30,600 nt of DNA from a virus: the IMG/VR virus record IMGVR_UViG_3300042691_015855, positions 1 through 30,600 of that record; one strand, 5' to 3'. A program made the position numbers and the translations under genes. Below are positions 23,401 to 30,600 of the stretch, one piece after another. Each line of letters opens with the position of its first letter. Position 1 is the stretch's first letter. The notes under the pieces were generated by a model. The model was not told where the DNA came from. It ran no database searches and worked only from the letters and a program-made list of their open reading frames with translations.

Positions 23401-24564
23401 TAAACCATATACAGATCCTTCTTTACCTTGTTGATATGATAACTTTGTTTTATCCTTTACTTGATTTAATAAACTATTTATATTTCTTTTAAAATTAGCA
23501 TCATAGTTAACAGCTAAATGAGTAACTCCATGTATTAATTCATGAGCTAATAATTGAAAAGCTCCTCTATCTATTCTAAGATTCTCTTCATAAATATAAA
23601 TAGAATTAGTGTTAGGTTGATACCAAGCTGCTGTATTTTCTTGAGAAAATTCTTTATTAGAAAAAACTACCACTTTTATATTAGTAGCATTTTTAACAGC
23701 ATCTTGAATAATAGGATTATCAATAAGTTCTGTAGCATACTTTAGTATGTCAGTTGATCCATCATTATAAAATTCTTTAACTATAACAGGTTTAATTCCT
23801 CTATCATTTGCTTCTCTTTTATCTCTAATACTTTGCTCAACTTTTTTAGTAATAATTTCTTGTCTATTTTCTTCTGAAATTTCTGATATTTTAGAAGTTA
23901 ATTTATAAAAACCTTTTACAAATCTTTTAGGAAATTTAAAAGTTTTACCATCAGGCATTTGAAAAATAAAAGTTTCAGATTTACTATTATTTAATTCTTT
24001 TTTAACTTGATCAAAAACAGTTGAAGTAAATCCAAATGAAAATATTTTATCAAAATTATCTCTTACAGAACTTTCTACAATATCATTTTGATTTTCTAGT
24101 ATTTCATAAAAGTTAGGGTAAACTCTACTTTCTCCTATAAACATTATATGTTCAGGATAGATACCTTTTTGATTCATTATTTGTGATAATGATGGATCTC
24201 TATCTCTTGAAAAACCACCAAAGAAAGCAAAATCTTTTTTAGTAGTATCATACTGTATAGAATCAAAAGTAATATCTTCTATACTTTTAACATTTGATCC
24301 TGTAGCTTTATTAAATAACATTAAAGCTAAATCATCATCTTTTAATAATGAACTATCAAAATTACCACTATTACTATTTGAAAATATTTGTACACTAGAA
24401 TTTAAAACCTCTTTAACTCCTGGGTCTATTGATAGACTAGTATCATACGATGTTGCATCTGGAATTTGATTATTATTTTTCCAATACTCTTTCCAAGCTT
24501 GCTGTTCCCCTATTTTAGCTGTTAAAGCTTTCCATTCAGGACTATTTATATTAGGACATGTCAT
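17395..24564 (-). CDS. Giant polyvalent virion protein: zincin-like peptidases, ADP-ribosyltransferase-like and PD-(D/E)XK domains
   Basis: The product has 2389 residues. Domains in order: an N-terminal segment with NINSPEWKALTAKIGEQQAW, an opening seen in phage giant proteins; a first zincin with HELIHGVTH (341-349) and a downstream EHEFLSEAF (391-399) supplying a possible third zinc ligand; an ADP-ribosyltransferase-like region with VYHQTD (H669), AIYFS (Y693) and EPEQIHILG (E780, E782); a second zincin-like motif HEFTH (876-880); a PD-(D/E)XK nuclease motif with D1206, then ILDLKST (D1220, K1222); long charged helical stretches; and a hydrophobic segment near residues 2250-2268 (ELLIVAASGMFIIIL). 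Such multi-domain 'polyvalent' proteins are injected with phage DNA. It starts one base after the polymerase stop. Confidence 0.75.
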   Translation of the reverse strand: MTCPNINSPEWKALTAKIGEQQAWKEYWKNNNQIPDATSYDTSLSIDPGVKEVLNSSVQIFSNSNSGNFDSSLLKDDDLALMLFNKATGSNVKSIEDITFDSIQYDTTKKDFAFFGGFSRDRDPSLSQIMNQKGIYPEHIMFIGESRVYPNFYEILENQNDIVESSVRDNFDKIFSFGFTSTVFDQVKKELNNSKSETFIFQMPDGKTFKFPKRFVKGFYKLTSKISEISEENRQEIITKKVEQSIRDKREANDRGIKPVIVKEFYNDGSTDILKYATELIDNPIIQDAVKNATNIKVVVFSNKEFSQENTAAWYQPNTNSIYIYEENLRIDRGAFQLLAHELIHGVTHLAVNYDANFKRNINSLLNQVKDKTKLSYQQGKEGSVYGLKDEHEFLSEAFSNPDFKKLLEGIKEEVQTELTLWQKFINSVLQLFNKEAKYKTEKFNVSTAEKLNKIIQTNSFMFYNVSNVADDSKLASSKSISESNNIKPGVEELFDSNPELANEVYEALGFNNFSNQEKEQLIEQLRNPLFDLVRGTELYNKYKGETIPYGYSESSWKLLISGINESKLDLNKILLGYKKRLLEEETTPIRETGIDEKTGLPKGFNPSTGQFEGGFGEASEKENAITKSKQKIAVLEKFIEQKQQALQLYSQYLDSIFPDSKVKDIVYHQTDNKIDNFIKRFSKELGYNMAIYFSKLKKDITVFGSNLDEGGKTKFEVAAVINSQTPIESNSLELSKFGNLKQINLVENDSLIINQKSAKERGVEAFSDTPAINWVAVKEPEQIHILGSKQDINGFKEFVKQPVEFSNNNNAVPLSKADLTFYAQRFFKKFGVNFKILSENEFNDNLSKKASGAYDPKDNIVILGTNKSSFNSALHEFTHPLVEWLYKTKPLSFKQFKADILKKRTEESLINELITKKYTSELYSNGKLTERGWREVITTEIENESITILEDLPQKSNIATRFWKQVCNYIKSFLIPDLKNMSDKQIMELSLKDIALFVLDPDTTLDLSNIHLEQYIDPNEVAPSTPEFSNNVGFNTSLTMAISNYAANTGNNITANQIDVINKISKWQKLGSTENEYISPVNGQKYQRATSFLKKLAGPNGEQAYFEYFGDVDLGGKAREFGNQFDDLLQELVNGVDKSSAVQNVLEAHKIRVDKDNAEEVVVNEETLSKTYDELKKSLDKYKNYLIIPQVILGDSNNKIAGTLDLLLISPEGKVKILDLKSTKYSTTSFDYMKTYGSASKKQTHAAQLSIYKGLALTNGLVFEKDDLGVLPVYLPNQKDVLEEAYVEDEVPVNAYSYIVDQFYDAPSKPTGLDNTYNDQQVTLINNIKIILHKRLKSVNKLPDTASKQAALLQTKEVLETLNQAEPIKKLTEFVNALHYQFTNKLITRVDKKISVLGLPAQIVLLNNKIVNGELTQAQAIDKLLYIKTINDLYSPILDDLRFILDSNSDKDLKSEMFSKLEEIQKGVSIINKTYQNQSVDLLADFLLQGVSKTANAEVEKTLVFQKERIDKTTNPKIKEKLTKQYEFDVKKLKSEKGITRDVLIKSLKYGSSEDIAWLDTWFTPAASSSNELISSFDRVLKDKMEDARQKLVKFEREAGAAFEKTSFGNKDNPSDYNQGLYEKVNVFEKLDDQGSPVFSESMSFVSEIDYNKYNQVKANHYKRLNLADNVADEKSLWRNFYKDNFVRIPQSEDVVVINPVTQERIVLQKSIDTLIKEKQKLVEEGVISQNDLTNFINKSNGYTSETGTTYDKEFLMLNPTKFKNDKYEQLKASPKFEYYKFLVASYFKSQERLPHKMGYILPSIKKSGWDSVTDKGLVNHLKYVGSELISFKDEEVSKYGEDGKTIPMIFNFNMKADDVSLDLIQSIVMYEAESLEYEVKSKMANVGEMLLENVTKNAPYKTDDAGNKYVDALVEKAGVKDEFLKYKKKLGGNNIASLLAMHIDNQIYGKLDIKTDQKVLGVPVDKLIGGLMSFASVTQVGGNPIGSVANYLQANIQALMESAAKQFFSDTAWLKSRAIYDGNITNFIKDFNSPYSKSLLGQLVDLYDPMQGEYKDSAGRNISKTAFKKLFNTDTWFFMQQQGEHAIQVRTMIAMLLDTKVTTNKGEVITLFDAYTLDKTTGEIKLKEGVNIQAPSENGLISRDIQSTLHGLNKRMHGIYNSQDKIQIERYSAGKLLTMYKKFLLPGIKKRYKSKGIDQELGVITEGYWITFYKHLATDVKQLSRFIAGVDNGYYSPAEKQNLRRARRELLIVAASGMFIIILNSLMEAGDDDEKAKLKHLLYLSMRINSELGIYGTFGDPQNFLGMPSVKEVYKTVKNPIPVFSVLDRLSSLLTQMTDPFAVYKRDSGIWEKGDSKLWAKFLKFWGYNGVNSDPENAIKYMKMTTK

Positions 24565-24565
24565 A

Positions 24566-27500
24566 TTATTTACAAAGGTTTTTAAGTTCTTCTAATGAAG
24601 TATTTTCAAATTGAGTTACAAAGTTAATTAAAATTTTAACATCCTTTATATTTTTTTCAGTAAAACCTGCAGGACTAGCCAACATTTCCTTAAACTCATT
24701 CTTTAAATCTTGATATTCTTCAGCACTATTTTCTTTTAAATCTAAAAGCTTTTTAACCATATTTTTTTGAGGATCTTTTTTAAAGTCATCAACTTTCTTT
24801 AAAGGTACTCCAACAAAATTAATAAAAGCTTCTACCAACTCATTGTTTATATTAAAAGTTGAAGTAGTAACAATTGGTGTTGGTGTTTTATTCATCAATG
24901 TAGTTATTAATTTATCATACTTAGGATAAATAACATCATCATAAATAGCTTTATCAGCTAAAGATAATTTACTTTCATCAACTTTACCATCAGCTTTAAA
25001 TTGAGCATTAGGTATTTTAGCCTTTATCTCTTGTCTTTCTAAATCTCTTAATCTTTCTATTTCAGCTTTTATTTGTTCAATAGTTTGTGGTGTAGTTTTA
25101 TTATCTACAACAATAGGAGTTGTTAACGGCTTAGTGTAAAATTCTTCATTCTCTTTAACAGGGAAGAAATAAGGTACAAATCCTTTGTTACCATAAGGGA
25201 ATATTTCTTCATACTTAGCTTCCCAACCTATTAATGGATTTTCTTTTGTGGCCCCAACAACCTTAACTAATTTGTAATATCTTTTAACATTTTTACCTTG
25301 TACAGATTCATTTATCCCTAAGTACTCTAAGAATTGAATTCTCTTTTTAAATTCACCGTCTTTCTGAATATAGATTTCATTAACTAACCCAGTTGATAAT
25401 AAAGATTCTATGTAGATTTTAGTTAAAGCTTTCCTAGAACTTTCAGTTTTAGAAAGGTCATTAAATAAACCTGGGGTAATTTTAAAAGTTAACTTGCTTT
25501 TGTCTTCATTAAAAATGATTGGAGATAAACCTTTAAAATCTGTTGCAGATAAATATTCTTCTGAAGATACAAATTCACCAGAAGTTTTTTTATCTTTTAG
25601 ATTAGAAACTTTTGCATCAATGTTTTCAATAGCTTTTAATAAAGCTTGTACATTGTACCCCTCTTCACTTTTATTTTTTAAATTTTCTAAATAAGAAGTT
25701 AGTTTCTTTTTAATATTACTGTTAATGAATTCTAATTTATTACTTCTAATACTAAAGATGTTGTTAGAATCTCTTATAAATAACTCTGTAAATTCTTTTT
25801 CAAATTCTTGTAAAGACATCCCTAAAACTTCTTCATAACTATTATCTCTAATAGCATCCTGAACTTTAAACAACATTGCAGAGAAGTTATTAAAGAAGAA
25901 TGGTTCTGTAAATGGAAGAACTGTTTCATTAACAAATAACCCTGCATCTTTAATATAGATTTGATTAATTAAGAATCCAACCATTATCTGAGATTTTAAT
26001 GTAAGATCTTTATTTACACTTCCATCTTCATTTAAAACAGGAGCAAAAAATAAATTATACATATCATCAGCTATTTGCTTTTGAAGATTAGGTGTTAGTT
26101 TTATAAATGAATCTATAGATAAGTAGTGTACTACTTTATCTTTCATAGCTGTACCAGGTTTACCTACAATAGTTTTAGGGGATAATTTACTTAACAAAAA
26201 GTTATCACCCATTAAACCTGAAGCTTTAAGTTCATTGAAAGCTCTAATAAATTGTGGTAATACATCTTCAGAAGATGTTACATAACTATTTATTGATGGA
26301 GTTATTTTATTTAATACTTGATTGTTTTTTCTTAAAGCTCTAAATCCTAAAGTATTAGTAATGAGGTAAGTCATTCTTTTAATATTAGCTTCTTTATTAA
26401 AGCTAAGTTTAAAGTTCTTTAATACATTAGACATTATATCTAATACAGGTTTTGTAGAAGCTATTAAAAACAATCCAGAATCTTCAGTTATAATTTTGTA
26501 TGCTTTTAAAATTTCTTCTTTTAAGAATCTATCTTTATTAATAATTTCTAAAAAGTCAATAGGATGTTTATCAGGATTTTTTTCTTTGTTGTAAATGTAA
26601 GAAGCTGTATTACTTAATGTGTAATCCGGATTAACTTGTATTCCTATTTTCTCTAAAGCATTTAGTGTATTTAAATTTTCAGAGGTAGATGGTTTAGTTC
26701 CTTTAATGAAAGATAATAACTGAGTAAAATTAATAGTATAGTTATTAACTTGTAGTAAAGGTATTAAATGATATAAAACAGCATTTTCAAATTCAGTTTC
26801 TGCATTACCATCTTGCAAACTCTTAATCTTTTCTACTACTTGATCAATAGTATATTCAGTATATAACTTTTCAGGTTTAGCAGGTAAATAACTTTTGATT
26901 AATTCTTCTATACTAACATTACCATCTTCTTTTTGAGATTCTTTTTTAGTTTTAAAAGGGTCTTTTAATAATTCTATGGCCCCTAATAATTCTTTTACTT
27001 TAGGAGTTAACCCAATCATAAGCTGATGCTCAGGTGTATATAGAGCAGGTCTTTTAATAATAGTGTCAATAATTAAAGCACCTTGCATAGTAGAAGTAAT
27101 GTTAAATCTACCAGCATCCTGATGTTTCATGTTATCAACTGCTAATGATAACCACAAAGTTAAAACTTCGTTTATAGATTGTTTGTTATCCCAGAAATAA
27201 TTATTAACTTCTCCTACATTAAATATTTTAGCCCCATACTGCATAAAGTATTGCCCCATGATATTTCCTAAAGCTGCAATACCAATATTCTCTCCACCTT
27301 TAGCATTAGCTATAGATGTTTTAACTCTACTAGCTAGAGAAAAATAATGAGGTATATTAACATTGTCTTTTATACCTGCAGGTTCTAATACATCTTTAAT
27401 AAAGTTTTCAACCCTAGTTCTTTCAGCATCTCTCTCAGAAGCAGCAGCATTACCTGTATTGTGTATTAACACTTTCTTTAACTCTAACATTAGATTAGAA

Positions 27501-30500
27501 GTTTCAGGAGTTGTTAAAGGAGAGTAGTTTAATAAATTACCATTGTTATAATTTGTATAATTACTTTTAACTTGCTTTCCTAAATTTGCTGTAAACTCTT
27601 CTAAGGTAGTATAATATTTATTTTGCCTTAAAGCAGCTTCAAATAATTTTTTTCTAAGTTCTTTTATATCAGCAGCTGTTTTAATTTTACTTTCTAAATT
27701 ACCTTGTATTAATTCAGAATATTCATCAAAGTTATTTGCTAACCAAGTAACAAATTTTTGTTGAGTAAAATTAGAATCATCAATTGTATTATCAAATAAA
27801 GCTAAACTTTCTGGAGATAATCTAGCTAAGACTTTTCTAGCATCTTCATAGTTAGAAGCTGACAATACTTTTAAAGAATATTCATTGTATTCTAATTTAG
27901 CTAATAAATCATTATAAGCTTCATCTAGTTTTAACAATCTATCAAAATCAGCTTTAACTCCTTTAGAAGTTTTATAGAATTCTATGTATTCTTTAAATGC
28001 TTCTTCAATAGCTTTATCTTCTTCAACATTTAAGTAATTACCATAAGCAGTTTCATTCTCCCCATAAGTTTCTAACCCATGAGCAAACAAACTATCAATA
28101 TCAAAATCGGCTCCGGAGAATGCTCTAATATCATTAGGGACAATAGCTGTGTTTCCAGTTTCAACAGGAAGGAAATCTACTATCCTCATGTACACCATAG
28201 AAGATTTTTCCTGAGTTGGAATACGTTGAGCTGCATACTCTAGGAATTTTTTATCTTTTACTAGAACTTCACTACCAATAGAAAGTCCATATTGTTTAGC
28301 TGTCTGTGGAGATATTACACATTCTGCATAATAACAATTTTTTATTGGATCAAATTTAACTTCTAAGTCCCTAGATGAAACTGGTACTTTACCATTCTTT
28401 GCTTCATTAGAAGTAATGATGTTATTGTTTTCATCTAACTGAACTTCATAAGCATAGTCTGTCATTAATGTAAACTTTTGTCCAGCTACTTTGTGAGAAA
28501 GTGTTTGCCCTAAGTAAGAGTATAACATTTTTTCAACTTTGTTTAAGCTCCTAGATAAGTTTAAATTAAACTTAGGCATATCTAAGTTTTCAGTTGCAGA
28601 TAACAACTCTTGCAAAATAGGGTCATCCCCCATTTGTTCTATACTATCTTTAAATGATTTTAATAAAGCTTTATACTTAGGAAGATCTCCTTGTTTATAA
28701 GTTTTACTTAATTCATCATAAGTTTGTTTTATTCTATATTCTTTAGTTTTCTTAAAGATATTAACAATATCCCCTACAGTAAACTCTCTTCCATCAATAG
28801 TAACTTTTGTTGCAGAATCTTGTTCACTATCTATTAACTGAAGAAGCTGAGTTCCATCTACAATTCTGTTTTTCATGTTATCAGTGATAACCTGCTCTCT
28901 AATAAATAAATCAGAAATCTCATAACCATCTAAAGAAGGATCATCTCCTTGTACTTTCTCTAAAGATTGAGAGTTGTAAATAACAGTTTTAACAGCAGAA
29001 GCATGTAAAGTAATCCCTGTACCATTTAATTCCATTTTATTTAAAAGGGTATGTAATCTTTTAAATTGAGGAACAGGTTCATATAAACCAACAAGTTCTT
29101 TAACAATAGCATTATATCCTTCTTCATCAGTAGAATCATATAACATGTTTACTAAAGTATTTACCCTAACTTTGTTTTCCTCTTTTACATAGGAAACCAT
29201 GTTTCTATTTAAATTTTTAACAGATGTCTTTCCATATAAAGCATAAGAGAAAATAGAAATCTTTCTTGGGTTATCCAAGGCTCCGTATTCTTCTAGTATA
29301 TCCTTATCTCTTTCAGAGAGAGGAATACATTTTCTCATTTTCTTATAAATGTTTTTTACAACATCATTAAATTTACCATTACTCCTTAAGTATTTATTTT
29401 CATACCAAGATTGTGTACAGTAACTTTGGGCATCTGTAGATTCACCAGCCTTAGATTTTCCTCTAGCTGTTTTTTCAAAGTCATCAATAATTGAAATTCT
29501 AGTTTTACCATAACCTAATGAATTTCCAGAAGCATTTAATCCAGCCATCCTCTTAGGAAGATCTAATCTATCTTTGAAGTTTAACCCTACATCACCAACC
29601 ATTAAATTTAAAACTGAATAAGAATTGATAAAATCATTTAAAATAAAGTTTTGTAAATATCTAAGGTTTAATTTACCATCGTCATACTGAAAGTTCTTAG
29701 GGAGAAGGTTATTTGTATATTTACCTTCCTCTTGTTTAGTTACTAATCCAATTTCAGGATCACTTAAAAGATCTAACATCTCTTGAGTTAAATTCTCAAT
29801 CAAAGCCTTTGTTAAATCATTAACATCAGATTGTTGTAAAGATTCTTTATTAACAATTAACTCATATAAACTATCTGCATTTACTCCACCAATATTTGCA
29901 ATTTTAAATTCTCTTGGAAGATTCCTTGTTTTTAAAATATTAATTAATGCTTCATTATTATTTGAATCTAAAGCATCTATAATTTCTTGCTTAACATCTT
30001 TGTTAATAGTGTTAAATTTATTGATGGCTTTTTTATCATTCCTAATTTCATTTAAAGCTTTTTTAACTCTAAGAAAATCTTGATTAATAATGTTGAACAT
30101 ATTTTCTTTTAGTTCATCAGTATAACCTTCTTCGTTAGTTATGTAAGTTGCTTTAGGAAGCATAAAAGCATACTGAGTACTTTTACCCTCATTCTGAAAA
30201 GGTATAAATAAAGCATAACCTGGTTTAGCAATAGAATTTAAAACACCTTTTGCTTTATCAGTTTCATATAAATAAAAGTAATTTAAGAATTTACCTCTTG
30301 GAGATAATGACTGGAAAGATTTTCCATCATCATTACTTAGATAAGTTATCTCAGCAAAATCATTATCTGTTTGAATAACCCTACTACCATCTAATATATA
30401 AGGAGTTAGGTTACCTATATGTTTTAAAGCCAAAGGATCATTTAACAAAGGGTTTTGTTTTAAAGCATCAAAGTAATATCTTTCTAAAGTTTCATTGGAA

Positions 30501-30600
30501 GATAAATCATTTTCTTTTAAGTAAGCTTGGAAAGCTTCAAAGTTATTATCTTGCAAAGCTTCTAAGAATTTCTCAGGAGAACTTTTAATAGTGTTTAATA
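24566..30600 (-). CDS. Virion RNA polymerase of crAss-like phages (partial, N-terminus outside window)
   Basis: 2010 residues are visible and the frame is open to the window edge. The TTG at 30554-30556 is not the start, because in-frame codons continue upstream (PEKFLEAL before it). The catalytic signature DFDID (visible residues 831-835, bases 28094-28108, in AFSGADFDIDSLFAHG) matches the metal-binding DxDxD of the crAss-like phage RNA polymerase, which unites two double-psi beta-barrels in one chain, like the eukaryotic RNA-silencing polymerases. HKVAGQKF about 125 residues upstream (K703, K708) fits the lysines of the other barrel. In phage phi14:2 this protein is carried in the virion and transcribes early genes. 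The rest is helical with no other recognised domain. Confidence 0.85.
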   Translation of the reverse strand, partial: LNTIKSSPEKFLEALQDNNFEAFQAYLKENDLSSNETLERYYFDALKQNPLLNDPLALKHIGNLTPYILDGSRVIQTDNDFAEITYLSNDDGKSFQSLSPRGKFLNYFYLYETDKAKGVLNSIAKPGYALFIPFQNEGKSTQYAFMLPKATYITNEEGYTDELKENMFNIINQDFLRVKKALNEIRNDKKAINKFNTINKDVKQEIIDALDSNNNEALINILKTRNLPREFKIANIGGVNADSLYELIVNKESLQQSDVNDLTKALIENLTQEMLDLLSDPEIGLVTKQEEGKYTNNLLPKNFQYDDGKLNLRYLQNFILNDFINSYSVLNLMVGDVGLNFKDRLDLPKRMAGLNASGNSLGYGKTRISIIDDFEKTARGKSKAGESTDAQSYCTQSWYENKYLRSNGKFNDVVKNIYKKMRKCIPLSERDKDILEEYGALDNPRKISIFSYALYGKTSVKNLNRNMVSYVKEENKVRVNTLVNMLYDSTDEEGYNAIVKELVGLYEPVPQFKRLHTLLNKMELNGTGITLHASAVKTVIYNSQSLEKVQGDDPSLDGYEISDLFIREQVITDNMKNRIVDGTQLLQLIDSEQDSATKVTIDGREFTVGDIVNIFKKTKEYRIKQTYDELSKTYKQGDLPKYKALLKSFKDSIEQMGDDPILQELLSATENLDMPKFNLNLSRSLNKVEKMLYSYLGQTLSHKVAGQKFTLMTDYAYEVQLDENNNIITSNEAKNGKVPVSSRDLEVKFDPIKNCYYAECVISPQTAKQYGLSIGSEVLVKDKKFLEYAAQRIPTQEKSSMVYMRIVDFLPVETGNTAIVPNDIRAFSGADFDIDSLFAHGLETYGENETAYGNYLNVEEDKAIEEAFKEYIEFYKTSKGVKADFDRLLKLDEAYNDLLAKLEYNEYSLKVLSASNYEDARKVLARLSPESLALFDNTIDDSNFTQQKFVTWLANNFDEYSELIQGNLESKIKTAADIKELRKKLFEAALRQNKYYTTLEEFTANLGKQVKSNYTNYNNGNLLNYSPLTTPETSNLMLELKKVLIHNTGNAAASERDAERTRVENFIKDVLEPAGIKDNVNIPHYFSLASRVKTSIANAKGGENIGIAALGNIMGQYFMQYGAKIFNVGEVNNYFWDNKQSINEVLTLWLSLAVDNMKHQDAGRFNITSTMQGALIIDTIIKRPALYTPEHQLMIGLTPKVKELLGAIELLKDPFKTKKESQKEDGNVSIEELIKSYLPAKPEKLYTEYTIDQVVEKIKSLQDGNAETEFENAVLYHLIPLLQVNNYTINFTQLLSFIKGTKPSTSENLNTLNALEKIGIQVNPDYTLSNTASYIYNKEKNPDKHPIDFLEIINKDRFLKEEILKAYKIITEDSGLFLIASTKPVLDIMSNVLKNFKLSFNKEANIKRMTYLITNTLGFRALRKNNQVLNKITPSINSYVTSSEDVLPQFIRAFNELKASGLMGDNFLLSKLSPKTIVGKPGTAMKDKVVHYLSIDSFIKLTPNLQKQIADDMYNLFFAPVLNEDGSVNKDLTLKSQIMVGFLINQIYIKDAGLFVNETVLPFTEPFFFNNFSAMLFKVQDAIRDNSYEEVLGMSLQEFEKEFTELFIRDSNNIFSIRSNKLEFINSNIKKKLTSYLENLKNKSEEGYNVQALLKAIENIDAKVSNLKDKKTSGEFVSSEEYLSATDFKGLSPIIFNEDKSKLTFKITPGLFNDLSKTESSRKALTKIYIESLLSTGLVNEIYIQKDGEFKKRIQFLEYLGINESVQGKNVKRYYKLVKVVGATKENPLIGWEAKYEEIFPYGNKGFVPYFFPVKENEEFYTKPLTTPIVVDNKTTPQTIEQIKAEIERLRDLERQEIKAKIPNAQFKADGKVDESKLSLADKAIYDDVIYPKYDKLITTLMNKTPTPIVTTSTFNINNELVEAFINFVGVPLKKVDDFKKDPQKNMVKKLLDLKENSAEEYQDLKNEFKEMLASPAGFTEKNIKDVKILINFVTQFENTSLEELKNLCK

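Noticed and set aside
30554-30556. TTG as the start of the polymerase gene
   Set aside because: In-frame codons continue to the window edge without a stop and look like the same protein, so the start lies outside the window.
17395-30600. Stop-codon reassignment (TAG or TGA recoding), known in some crAss-like phages
   Set aside because: Both giant genes stay open for thousands of codons under the standard code, and TAA, TAG and TGA all occur as plausible gene ends in the + block.
1-30600. CRISPR array, tRNA genes, integrase or attachment sites
   Set aside because: I saw no regularly spaced direct repeats, no cloverleaf with a T-loop GTTCRA signature outside the intron (the GGTTCAACG at 8249 belongs to intron P7), and no recombinase motifs.

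Overview
The window looks like part of a tailed-phage genome of the crAss-like group (Crassvirales), whose members infect Bacteroidales. The evidence is: a strongly A+T-rich sequence (about 70% A+T by eye); tightly packed genes with ATGA overlaps and no clear Shine-Dalgarno sites; a replication and nucleotide-metabolism block on the + strand; and, convergent to it, enormous reading frames on the - strand, one of which carries the DFDID catalytic motif of the crAss-phage virion RNA polymerase. The standard bacterial code fits throughout. No tRNA, rRNA, CRISPR array or integrase was seen.

Layout. Positions 1-2449 (+) hold a partial gene, a small two-helix membrane protein, a possible ssDNA-binding protein, a divergent TOPRIM primase and a small HTH-like protein, closed by a terminator hairpin. 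Positions 2489-14595 (+) hold a PD-(D/E)XK nuclease, a 5'-3' exonuclease, uracil-DNA glycosylase, two metallophosphoesterases, a class II ribonucleotide reductase interrupted by a 788-nt group I intron with a GIY-YIG homing endonuclease, small unknown proteins, dUTPase, a possible nucleotide-metabolism helical protein, ThyX, and a MoxR ATPase paired with a VWA-like protein. A second hairpin follows. Positions 14642-17382 (+) hold a nucleotidyltransferase-fold protein, small unknowns, a DUF932-like protein and a 143-residue stand-alone Prim-Pol domain, then a 19-bp inverted repeat and one more unknown gene. Positions 17395-30600 (-) hold two giant genes read towards the centre, separated by one base: a polyvalent protein of 2389 residues (two zincin motifs, an ADP-ribosyltransferase-like domain, a PD-(D/E)XK nuclease motif, a hydrophobic segment near the C-terminus) and the RNA polymerase, whose 5' end lies beyond the window. 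The two blocks converge on one shared bidirectional terminator in a 12-bp gap.

How the parts work together (inference). The + strand genes supply DNA replication (primases, flap exonuclease, nuclease, possible SSB) and dNTPs (reductase, ThyX), and keep uracil out of DNA (dUTPase, uracil-DNA glycosylase). The - strand giants are probably virion cargo delivered with the DNA: the polymerase would transcribe early phage genes, and the polyvalent protein would act on host proteins or DNA on entry. The most interesting items are the multi-effector giant protein, the minimal Prim-Pol beside a separate TOPRIM primase, the MoxR-VWA pair, the mobile intron whose endonuclease gene overlaps the 3' intron structure, and a repeated arrangement of hairpins placed directly before start codons.
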